A stretch of 18,036 nt of DNA from Fimenecus sp052273845. Lineage in GTDB: Bacteria > Bacillota > Clostridia > Oscillospirales > Acutalibacteraceae. The stretch's first letter is position 1; every line of letters starts with the position of its first letter. The notes beneath the pieces were generated by a model. It did no database searches. It worked only from the letters and a program-made list of their open reading frames with translations, and was not told the DNA's origin. The DNA lies in the NCBI GenBank assembly GCA_052273845.1, contig DAVZHM010000035.1, positions 1 through 18,036 of the forward strand, given 5' to 3'. The translations under genes and the position numbers were made by a program. Shown one piece after another: positions 11,994 through 18,036 of this stretch.

Positions 11994-13964
11994 TTACGCG
12001 GCGGGAGCGTCCTTTTGCTCTGCTTCCGCCGTATTGGGTTCTGTTTCCGTTTCTGCCGCGTCGGTCGGCGCTGTGGGCGCGAAGTCTATGCCTGCGTCCG
12101 CGGGCAACTCGGGCAGATTTTTAAGCGCCTCGGCAAAGCGGGCGCTTTTTTCACTCGCGCGGACGGTATCGCCCAAAGTGCCGATGACCTCACCGATTTT
12201 ATCGGTCACGCCGCTTAAGGGGTTATCCCCGCTGTCGGTGTTTTCCGTAACACCGCTGACAGCGTTTTTCGCGTCTTCTGCGGAGAATACGGGCTTGTCA
12301 ACGGTTTGCACGCCTGCATATACATCCATAATCAACTGCACATCGGTGTGGCTGATTTTGCTGTTCAAGTCCATATCCGCCGCTTCTTTTGCGAGTGCGG
12401 AAAGGGTGGAAAGCGCGTGAATGTGCCGAAGCACCGTGCGGGCATCCACCAAATTGACATACCCGTCAAAGTTGACATCGCCGCGCAACAGCGCCGCAGG
12501 GGAGAGCACTTTGGTTTCGTTGTTATACATTAAGAATTGCGGATAATTCGCATCGGAGTTTACATTGACCTGTTTGTCGGTCGTCATCAGCCAAGCGTAG
12601 AATTTACATTGATTTTGGCTGTTATCAAAGCCGACGTGCTGCATATTTTTGATGAACCAAGTTTCATCGGGCAAATAGCAGGTGGAAGCGTCAATCATCC
12701 GGTCGGGCGAAACGTATTTGCCGTCCTTGACGGAATCGGGCAGAGTTTTGCCGAGGTTCGCGCAAGTTGCGTAGCCGCTTGTGTGCATGGTTTCAATGAC
12801 CTGGTCGCTTGTCTGTGCGGCATCGGGCGTCACAGGTGCAATTTGGAAATTGTAGTTGGAAACAATGGCAACATTGACGCCTGCCGCCTTTGCCGCTTTC
12901 AGCGTTTTCTCGGCGTTCTCCTGCACAAGATGGTAGGCATCCACTTTGGCAGACAGCGCGAGTTTTTCCGCTTCGCTCGAATTCATCAGCGGGAACATAA
13001 ATGCTTTGGCTTGTGCGAAATCTTCCTGCGGCACAAATGCCCACATACCGGGGTTGTAGCCGTATGCGGGAATTAAGCATTCTGTAAAAATGCGGTCGCC
13101 CGAAGCGGCATACAAATCGTCAATCAAGCCGATAATCTGCTTGACAAGTCCCGTGGAGCCGATGACTTTGCTCAAGGTTTCGGTGCCGACAGCCTGGGTG
13201 AGCATGGTGTAAAGCCCATCCTCGTCAATTTGGACATTGCCTTTGAACAGCTCACCGACATACGAAAGCCCCGTAAATGCCGAGGAAATCATGGTGATGT
13301 TGCAAATATCGCCGTACCCGTATTTTGCAAGGTAGGCGGAAACCATCGCGCCACCCATGCTGATGCCCGCGATAGAGACTTTTTGGCAGTTGTGCACATC
13401 TTTGATATGCGAAATCCATTCGCGCAGTTCATCTGCGACGCTCATCGGGTCTAAACGCCAATCCAAGCCGTAAACATAGACGTTTTCCGCGCCGACGGCG
13501 TCCACTGCGCCATATAAAATTTCTTTGTCAAATGCGGCGGATTGCCCGACCGCTTCCACGCCGTAATCGGCAACCGATTCGGGGAACTGATATTGCAACT
13601 GCACTTCGGGGTGTTTCACCGTGCCGTCGGGATTGCAGGCGATGTCCTCAAATAAGCCGTTGATAATCGGCAGTGCCGTATCGCAAAAGGCGTCGTAATC
13701 CGCCTGTGTGCGGTTGCTTCTGAGCAATGTCAAAAGCGAGGGCAACACCGCTGTAACGGTTTTAATTGCCAAATCGTTGTTGTGTGGGAATGTGGGTGCG
13801 CCCGTTTCGGTGTTTTGCAGGACATATTCCGTAAAGCCTGCAACAATCAAAATGGGTGCTTCTTCTGCTTGGTCGGCTGCCGCAAGGGATGGCACAACCA
13901 ATCCGACTGCCAGCGTGAGCGCCAACAACAAGCAAAAATTTTTTTTACTTACGCTTTTCTGCAT
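11994..13964 (-). CDS. Secreted alpha/beta hydrolase with internal dockerin module
   Basis: A 656-residue exported protein. Residues 1-30 are a signal peptide (basic MQKSVSKKNF, hydrophobic LLLALTLAVGLVVPS, then LAAA). The body to about 490 is an alpha/beta hydrolase with nucleophile elbow GISMGG at 200-205 (Ser202), preceded by a YGLDWRLD strand region. The acid and base are less clear. Residues about 492-553 form a type I dockerin with two calcium-binding repeats (DVNFDGYVNLVDARTVLRHI and DMDLNSKISHTDVQLIMDVYAG). Dockerins bind cohesins on scaffoldins or cell surfaces. Unusually, 103 more residues follow, ending in an acidic Ala/Glu/Thr/Pro-rich tail. The start at 13964 has GGAGG upstream. 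The 14 codons before it are out of character and lie in the promoter leader. Substrate unknown; a lipase or esterase of polysaccharide side chains is plausible. Confidence 0.9.
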   Translation of the reverse strand: MQKSVSKKNFCLLLALTLAVGLVVPSLAAADQAEEAPILIVAGFTEYVLQNTETGAPTFPHNNDLAIKTVTAVLPSLLTLLRSNRTQADYDAFCDTALPIINGLFEDIACNPDGTVKHPEVQLQYQFPESVADYGVEAVGQSAAFDKEILYGAVDAVGAENVYVYGLDWRLDPMSVADELREWISHIKDVHNCQKVSIAGISMGGAMVSAYLAKYGYGDICNITMISSAFTGLSYVGELFKGNVQIDEDGLYTMLTQAVGTETLSKVIGSTGLVKQIIGLIDDLYAASGDRIFTECLIPAYGYNPGMWAFVPQEDFAQAKAFMFPLMNSSEAEKLALSAKVDAYHLVQENAEKTLKAAKAAGVNVAIVSNYNFQIAPVTPDAAQTSDQVIETMHTSGYATCANLGKTLPDSVKDGKYVSPDRMIDASTCYLPDETWFIKNMQHVGFDNSQNQCKFYAWLMTTDKQVNVNSDANYPQFLMYNNETKVLSPAALLRGDVNFDGYVNLVDARTVLRHIHALSTLSALAKEAADMDLNSKISHTDVQLIMDVYAGVQTVDKPVFSAEDAKNAVSGVTENTDSGDNPLSGVTDKIGEVIGTLGDTVRASEKSARFAEALKNLPELPADAGIDFAPTAPTDAAETETEPNTAEAEQKDAPAA

Positions 13965-14009
13965 TTTTGAATTCCTCCCCCAAAAACAGAAAATAATAAT
14001 ACACAATAA

Positions 14010-14038
14010 ATCTTAACACATTCCACAAAAAAATGCAA
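14010..14038 (-). promoter_or_regulatory. Probable promoter of the dockerin hydrolase
   Basis: On the minus strand TTGCAT (14033-14038) and TAAGAT (14010-14015) are 17 nt apart, each matching 4 of 6 consensus positions. They lie in the 89-nt gap between the S1-protein gene and the hydrolase. No terminator is evident between the two genes, so read-through is also possible. Confidence 0.45.
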
Positions 14039-14053
14039 CGAGAACGGCGAATT

Positions 14054-14980
14054 TTATTCCGAAAACACAGTTTCTACGCGTTTTTCACAGCCGTCGGGAG
14101 AATACTGCCAGCGGTCTATGTGTGTAATATCGGGGTATTGGAAGACATAATCCGGCTCGGCGGGCGGAAAGCGGTCTACCAAAATCAGTTTAATTTTCAA
14201 GCGGGCAGGGTTGACGCTTTTGATGAATACGCTTGCCGTGTCTCCCGCCGCAACGCCCGGCACATATTCCGCAAGCCCCGCGAGATTGGGCGCGAGTTCC
14301 ACAAATATGCCGTATTTTTCCACGGAGCGCACCACGCCCGAAACGGTTTCGCCCGCCGTAAAGTGCGCGGCGTTTTGTGCCCACGTGCCGAGCAATTCTT
14401 TGTGCGACAGCGTAATTCTGCCGTTTTCCTCGTTGCTTTTCACGATGGCGCGAATCTGCTGTCCTGTGTAAAACCGTGCGCTTGGGTGAGGAATGCGCGA
14501 AACGGAAATGCTGTCAATCGGCAAAAGCGCGGGCAGTCCCGCACCGATGTCGCAAAACGCGCCGAACGGTTCAAGGCGCGTAATGCAAGCGTCAATGACG
14601 TCGCCCGGGCGCAAATGGGCAAGATACTGCGCACGGCACTCCGCCTGTACGGCACGGCGGCTGAGTATGGCGGTACGCACCCCCGTATCATCGTCTTGAA
14701 ATCCGAGAATTTTAAAGCACACGGGTTTGTTGACGCGCGAAATCACGGCGATGTCCCGCACCGTGCCGTCCGAAATCCCCAACGCGCATTCCTCACGGGG
14801 CATAAAACCGATTGTGTCACCCAAATCAATATGTAAATTGTGTGTACGGTCACAGCGCACGGCACGTGCTTCCAAAATCCGGTCATCATAAAAGGCTTCG
14901 CGCAGTCTTGCAAAACTGTTGATATGCTGTTGATTTTCCGAATCAGCAAACAAAATGCCCTCCGGCAGATACGTTTTCAT
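14054..14980 (-). CDS. Protein with three S1-type RNA-binding domains
   Basis: A 308-residue cytosolic protein built from OB-fold S1 repeats. A degenerate first copy is at about 33-110 (ILEARAVRCDRTHNLHIDLGDTIGFMPREE). A clear second copy is at about 122-195 (LRPGDVIDACITRLEPFGAFCDIGAGLPALLPIDSIS...RITLSHKELLGTW), and a third at about 207-268 (FTAGETVSGVVRSVEKYGIFVELAPNLAGLAEYVPG). It is too short and lacks the repeats for full ribosomal protein S1. Clostridia carry short S1-domain proteins of this kind, probably acting on mRNA or the ribosome. The ATG at 14980 follows a weak GGGTG. A GTG at 14989 would add three residues but lies on that site. The upstream leader contains nested inverted repeats. 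Role beyond RNA binding unknown. Confidence 0.85.
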   Translation of the reverse strand: MKTYLPEGILFADSENQQHINSFARLREAFYDDRILEARAVRCDRTHNLHIDLGDTIGFMPREECALGISDGTVRDIAVISRVNKPVCFKILGFQDDDTGVRTAILSRRAVQAECRAQYLAHLRPGDVIDACITRLEPFGAFCDIGAGLPALLPIDSISVSRIPHPSARFYTGQQIRAIVKSNEENGRITLSHKELLGTWAQNAAHFTAGETVSGVVRSVEKYGIFVELAPNLAGLAEYVPGVAAGDTASVFIKSVNPARLKIKLILVDRFPPAEPDYVFQYPDITHIDRWQYSPDGCEKRVETVFSE

Positions 14981-14992
14981 AAAATTCACCCG

Positions 14993-15067
14993 CTATTTCG
15001 TAGTATTGCGGCAGCGGCACAGGTGCCGACAGTCTTTTCATATATATGCGCCGCTTTCCCGAAATAG
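14993..15067 (-). promoter_or_regulatory. Nested inverted repeats in the leader of the S1-domain gene
   Basis: Three complementary pairs are nested: CTATTTCG/CGAAATAG (14993-15000/15060-15067), GCGGC/GCCGC (15008-15012/15050-15054), and the near-palindrome CGGCACAGGTGCCG (15015-15028). As RNA this would fold into one long structure whose base is 13 nt before the start codon. It may be a regulatory leader, or DNA operator sites between divergent genes. It is not a riboswitch class I recognise. Confidence 0.4.
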
Positions 15068-15085
15068 AAATGATAATCGGCGTGC

Positions 15086-15114
15086 TTGCTTTTTACGGTT
15101 TTGTATAGTATAAT
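15086..15114 (+). promoter_or_regulatory. Promoter of the membrane protein-HAD-rarA operon
   Basis: TTGCTT (15086-15091) and a perfect TATAAT (15109-15114) are separated by 17 nt. The start would be near 15121, giving a leader of about 50 nt before the TTG start at 15173. Confidence 0.7.
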
Positions 15115-15172
15115 CTAATACATATATACGCAGTTTTTCACGTTCACGATTTCAAGAAAGGCGGTATGGACT

Positions 15173-16477
15173 TTGCGTTCCGAAAACGAAGCGGTACAAA
15201 CACCGAAAAATAAACCTTCTCTCAAAAAAAATATTTTGACTGTTTTGCTGGTATTGATTGCCGCGGCGGCGGTGGCAGCGGTAATTTGGCTGTCTTTGAA
15301 TCCGCCGCAGCAAAGGTCGGGCAACAGTACAAAATCGGTCACCGGAAGTCTCGACTCGGTGCTGGTCACGCGGAAAATCACATCCATTCCTTTTATGCCG
15401 ACCGATTTGCCGACCGTGTCTTACACGGCGGACGCGGTAGGGAATATTGTGTATTACGAACTTGTGAATGGGGAATACACGGAAATTGCCCCCACGGGGA
15501 CAATGGAACTTTCCGTGCCGTTAAGCGGGCAGCAAATCCCCGTGAAAATCCCGTATGTGGAACGCGACGGCGTTTTGACAGGCTTCGGCTTGTTTACAAC
15601 GGACACGGCGAATACGAGCGTTTATATTTATAATTTTGTGATGTTCAAGGTGTGCAATCTGCCTGCATCGTATGCGGCGGACGGCAAATGCTTGTTGCTT
15701 GCGTACACCGACCAATCCCGTGCGTACACCATGGATCCCGTTTGGGAGGAAGCCTATGTGCTTAACCGTGCCGACGGCACAACCGAGCGCTTTTTGAGCG
15801 AGAACAACCGCACGCTCGGCATTACCGGCGCGGTGCGCTCCAATTTCTGTATGGTGACCGACACGGCGCTTGATACCTCGGCTGCCGTTGTGCCGTTTTT
15901 GTCTGCGCGCGGGCACGAGCAAAACTCCGGCGACAACGTTGCGCTCGATATATATGTGAAAAACGGCAACAAGGAAACCCTTGCCGCGCAAAATGCCATC
16001 GGGCAATATGTGAAGCCTTTGGAAAACGGCGCGTTTGCGTTTATTCGCAAAACAGACGGCGGCTTTGAAACCGTCAAATCCGAAAACGGCACGGAAAGCG
16101 TCATTTCTTCGTTCTATGCAGGATACGGTACGGCGTGTATCCGCAACGGCGATTGGATTCTTTCCAAAGAGGACGGGCGCGTGTATTCCACCTACGATAC
16201 GCGTTCCTATACGCCGACAGGATACAAAATCAACCCGTTGGTGTTTGCTGTCAGCCCTGATGAAAAATACATTGTTATGGCGGGCACGGTTTCCAATGCG
16301 TTGGATTACCAAATTTATGTGTATAACACCGAAACAGGCAAGTACGCCACATTCAGCGAGACCAATTATGCCGCGCACAGCAATATGCGGTTTATTGACA
16401 ACACCACCGTGACATTCTATGTGCTGAATGTGGACGGATTTGAAAATGTTGTTTTAGATGTATCGAAGATAAAATAA
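15173..16477 (+). CDS. Single-pass membrane protein with large extracytoplasmic domain, function unknown
   Basis: A 434-residue protein not recognised by motif. A basic, cytoplasmic N terminus (SENEAVQTPKNKPSLKKN) is followed by one transmembrane helix at about 21-42 (ILTVLLVLIAAAAVAAVIWL). Nearly 390 residues follow that would lie outside the membrane. These are rich in beta-type segments with recurring short strands and turns, for example YIYNFVMFKV, AFAFIRKTDGG, VFAVSPDEKYIVMAG and YQIYVYNTETGKYATF. That pattern resembles WD40/TolB-like beta-propeller blades, which is inference. The start is a TTG preceded by AAAGGCGG 8 nt away. An ATG at 15166 in another frame stops soon. It is first in an operon with a HAD phosphatase (gap 12 nt) and rarA. 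Confidence 0.8.
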   Translation: MRSENEAVQTPKNKPSLKKNILTVLLVLIAAAAVAAVIWLSLNPPQQRSGNSTKSVTGSLDSVLVTRKITSIPFMPTDLPTVSYTADAVGNIVYYELVNGEYTEIAPTGTMELSVPLSGQQIPVKIPYVERDGVLTGFGLFTTDTANTSVYIYNFVMFKVCNLPASYAADGKCLLLAYTDQSRAYTMDPVWEEAYVLNRADGTTERFLSENNRTLGITGAVRSNFCMVTDTALDTSAAVVPFLSARGHEQNSGDNVALDIYVKNGNKETLAAQNAIGQYVKPLENGAFAFIRKTDGGFETVKSENGTESVISSFYAGYGTACIRNGDWILSKEDGRVYSTYDTRSYTPTGYKINPLVFAVSPDEKYIVMAGTVSNALDYQIYVYNTETGKYATFSETNYAAHSNMRFIDNTTVTFYVLNVDGFENVVLDVSKIK

Positions 16478-16489
16478 AGGATGAACACA

Positions 16490-17146
16490 ATGCTTTCCGA
16501 ATGCAAAGCCGTTTTGTTTGATTTCGACGGCACCTTGGTGGACTCCTCCGAGGGGATTTTTAAAAGTTTGATTTATGCGTTCCAAAAGGACGGAAAAGTC
16601 GCCCCCGATGAAGCCACTTTGCGCAAATTCATCGGCCCGCCGATTTATGACAGTTTTAAAACGCTGTTCGGCTATGCGGACGATAAAATTGATTTTATGA
16701 TTGAAAAATACCGCGAACGCTACCGTGCGGTCGGCTACCGCGAGGTAGAAGTGTATGCGGGCATTCCCGAATTGCTTCGCCGTTTGCGCGAAAACGGCTT
16801 CAAAATTGCCACCGCTTCCTCAAAACCGACGGTGTTTATCAAGCAGATTTTAGAAGAACAAGGTTTGCTTTCCTGTTTCGACTATCTCGGCGGCACACAG
16901 TTCGACAACATTTCGTCGGACAAAACTGCCGTTTTGCAAAATGCCATGCACGCCCTCGGCGTCACCCCTAAGGAAACCGTGATGGTCGGCGACCGTCTTT
17001 TCGATATTCGCGGCGCGAAAGGCGCAGGCGTGCCGTGCATTGCGGTGCTTTACGGCTTTGGCAGTCGCGCGGAATTCTTGGATTACGGCGCAGACTACAT
17101 TGTGGAAAGCGCAAAAGAGATTGAAAATTTGATTTTCGGAGCGTAA
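16490..17146 (+). CDS. HAD-superfamily phosphatase (phosphoglycolate phosphatase/nucleotidase-like)
   Basis: A haloacid-dehalogenase-type hydrolase of 218 residues with an alpha-helical cap (C1) domain. Motif I is DFDGT at 11-15 (nucleophile D11, acid/base D13). Motif II is the serine/threonine in TASSKP near 108-113. Motif III is a lysine in SDKTAV (145). Motif IV is GDRLFD at 167-172. The cap lies between about 17 and 90. This pattern fits the Gph/PpaX/5'-nucleotidase group (HAD_2), which removes phosphate from small metabolites. The exact substrate is not readable. The ATG at 16490 is chosen because AAAGG (16476-16480) sits 9 nt before it. The ATG at 16481 directly abuts that site and would add only three residues. 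rarA begins 4 nt after the stop. Confidence 0.9.
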   Translation: MLSECKAVLFDFDGTLVDSSEGIFKSLIYAFQKDGKVAPDEATLRKFIGPPIYDSFKTLFGYADDKIDFMIEKYRERYRAVGYREVEVYAGIPELLRRLRENGFKIATASSKPTVFIKQILEEQGLLSCFDYLGGTQFDNISSDKTAVLQNAMHALGVTPKETVMVGDRLFDIRGAKGAGVPCIAVLYGFGSRAEFLDYGADYIVESAKEIENLIFGA

Positions 17147-17150
17147 CAGT

Positions 17151-18036
17151 ATGGATTCTCCTCTCGCGGACAGACTCCGCCCCGAACAACTTTGTGATAT
17201 GGTCGGGCAAACGCATTTGCTCGGCGAAAATATGCCGCTCCGCAACATTGTGGAGTCCGGCACGCTGCCCAATATGATTTTTTACGGGCCGTCAGGCACA
17301 GGCAAAACCACTTTGGCGCGTATCATTGCCAAAACCACCGACCGCACGCTTCGCAAACTCAACGGTACAAACGCCTCTACGGCAGATATTAAGGAAATTG
17401 TCGGGGAAGTGGGTACGCTTGCCGCACCGAACGGCGTTTTGCTGTATCTCGACGAAATTCAGTATTTCAACAAAAAGCAACAGCAGTCCTTGCTTGAATA
17501 CATTGAAAGCGGCGCGATTTCGCTGATTGCCTCGACTACGGAAAATCCGTATTTTTATGTTTACAGCGCAATTTTAAGCCGTTCCACGGTGTTTGAATTC
17601 AAATCGGTCAAGCCTGAGGAGATTGTGCCCGCGGTAAAACGCGGTTTTGCGTTTTTATCTTCGGAACAGCATACACAAATCGAAGCGGACGAGGACATCT
17701 GTCTGCAAATTGCCACGGCGGCAGGCGGCGATGTGCGCAAAGCGCTGAATTTTACGGAACTTGCCGCGCTTGCCACGAAACCGTCGCCGGACGGCAAAAA
17801 GTGCATTACCGCCGAAGCGGTCACTTCCCTTACGGGCAGCAACGCGTTTCGGTATGACCGGGCGGGGGACGAGCATTACGACGTTATCTCGGCGTTTCAA
17901 AAATCCATGCGCGGGTCCGACCCCGACGCGGCGCTCCATTATCTTGCACGGCTTTTGGAGGGCGGCGATTTGCCCTCGGCGGTGCGCCGACTGATGGTGT
18001 GCGCGTGCGAAGATGTGGGCCTTGCGTATCCGCAAA
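17151..18036 (+). CDS. rarA: Replication-associated recombination protein A (RarA/MgsA AAA+ ATPase), 3' end outside window
   Basis: RarA is a clamp-loader-like AAA+ ATPase that acts at stalled replication forks. The first 295 codons are visible and stay open to the window edge. The N terminus DSPLADRLRPEQLCDMVGQTHLLG is the family opening. Walker A GPSGTGKT is at 46-53, Walker B LLYLDEIQYF near 97-106, sensor 1 STTENPYF near 128-135, and the arginine finger region ILSRS near 141-145. Towards the edge the helical lid and the start of the oligomerisation region are seen (GGDVRKALNF; SAFQKSMRGSDPDAALHYLARLLEGGD). The usual VDEVHRF appears here as LDEIQYF, a mild divergence. The ribosome binding site CGGAG (17137-17141) lies in the end of the HAD gene, with a 4-nt gap between genes, so it is operonic. 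Confidence 0.95.
   Translation, partial: MDSPLADRLRPEQLCDMVGQTHLLGENMPLRNIVESGTLPNMIFYGPSGTGKTTLARIIAKTTDRTLRKLNGTNASTADIKEIVGEVGTLAAPNGVLLYLDEIQYFNKKQQQSLLEYIESGAISLIASTTENPYFYVYSAILSRSTVFEFKSVKPEEIVPAVKRGFAFLSSEQHTQIEADEDICLQIATAAGGDVRKALNFTELAALATKPSPDGKKCITAEAVTSLTGSNAFRYDRAGDEHYDVISAFQKSMRGSDPDAALHYLARLLEGGDLPSAVRRLMVCACEDVGLAYPQ

Noticed and set aside
14033..14836. 267-codon plus-strand frame opposite the S1-domain gene
   Set aside because: The minus-strand frame has clear S1 domains; this one is a shadow with no motif.
15521..16378. 285-codon minus-strand frame inside the membrane-protein gene
   Set aside because: The plus-strand frame has a promoter, ribosome binding site, transmembrane helix and operon context. 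The antisense frame has none of these.
1..18036. CRISPR array, insertion sequence, prophage or defence island
   Set aside because: No regularly spaced repeats, transposase, integrase, restriction or toxin-antitoxin genes were seen. The tRNA-Thr 3' end is not duplicated nearby, so there is no sign of an integrated element.

Overview
The window looks like a chromosomal segment of a low-to-mid GC Gram-positive bacterium of the Clostridia, most likely a gut- or rumen-type member of the Oscillospiraceae/Ruminococcaceae. The basis is the Firmicutes-type order smc-ftsY and nadD-yqeK-rsfS, strong purine-rich ribosome binding sites, use of TTG starts, sigma-A-like promoters, and a secreted dockerin-bearing hydrolase. 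The species assignment is inference.

Left block (1-8337, all +): the 3' end of smc; a 274-bp gap holding a long hairpin and two diverged 92-bp repeat copies; then a tightly packed housekeeping run ftsY-rdgB-yhbY-nadD-yqeK-rsfS-leuS, closed by a rho-independent terminator. An extended -10 promoter lies just before ftsY. Three of the junctions overlap by 23-26 nt, which suggests translational coupling. The run joins protein targeting (FtsY), nucleotide-pool cleaning (RdgB, YqeK), ribosome assembly and silencing (YhbY, RsfS), NAD synthesis (NadD) and translation (LeuS).

Middle block (8348-11655): a membrane-anchored or exported HSL-type serine hydrolase (+) converges on a two-gene minus-strand unit, a PHP-domain phosphoesterase followed by an unrecognised helical protein. 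A perfect bidirectional terminator separates them. The PHP promoter carries a 19-bp dyad that fills the spacer between -35 and -10. Beyond it lies a tRNA-Thr(GGT) gene with its own near-consensus promoter.

Right block (11656-18036): about 340 bp of non-coding DNA with several terminator-like hairpins; a minus-strand secreted alpha/beta hydrolase with an internal dockerin module and a 103-residue acidic tail; a minus-strand protein with three S1-type RNA-binding domains; a divergent intergenic region with nested inverted repeats; and a plus-strand operon of a single-pass membrane protein, a HAD-family phosphatase and the 5' part of rarA, which runs off the window.

I found no CRISPR array, insertion sequence, phage genes or recognisable defence system. 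Most of the window is ordinary core genome. The points of most interest are the repeat pair before ftsY, the acidic C-terminal extension of FtsY, the internal-dockerin hydrolase, the operator-like dyad in the PHP promoter, and the foldable leader of the S1 protein.
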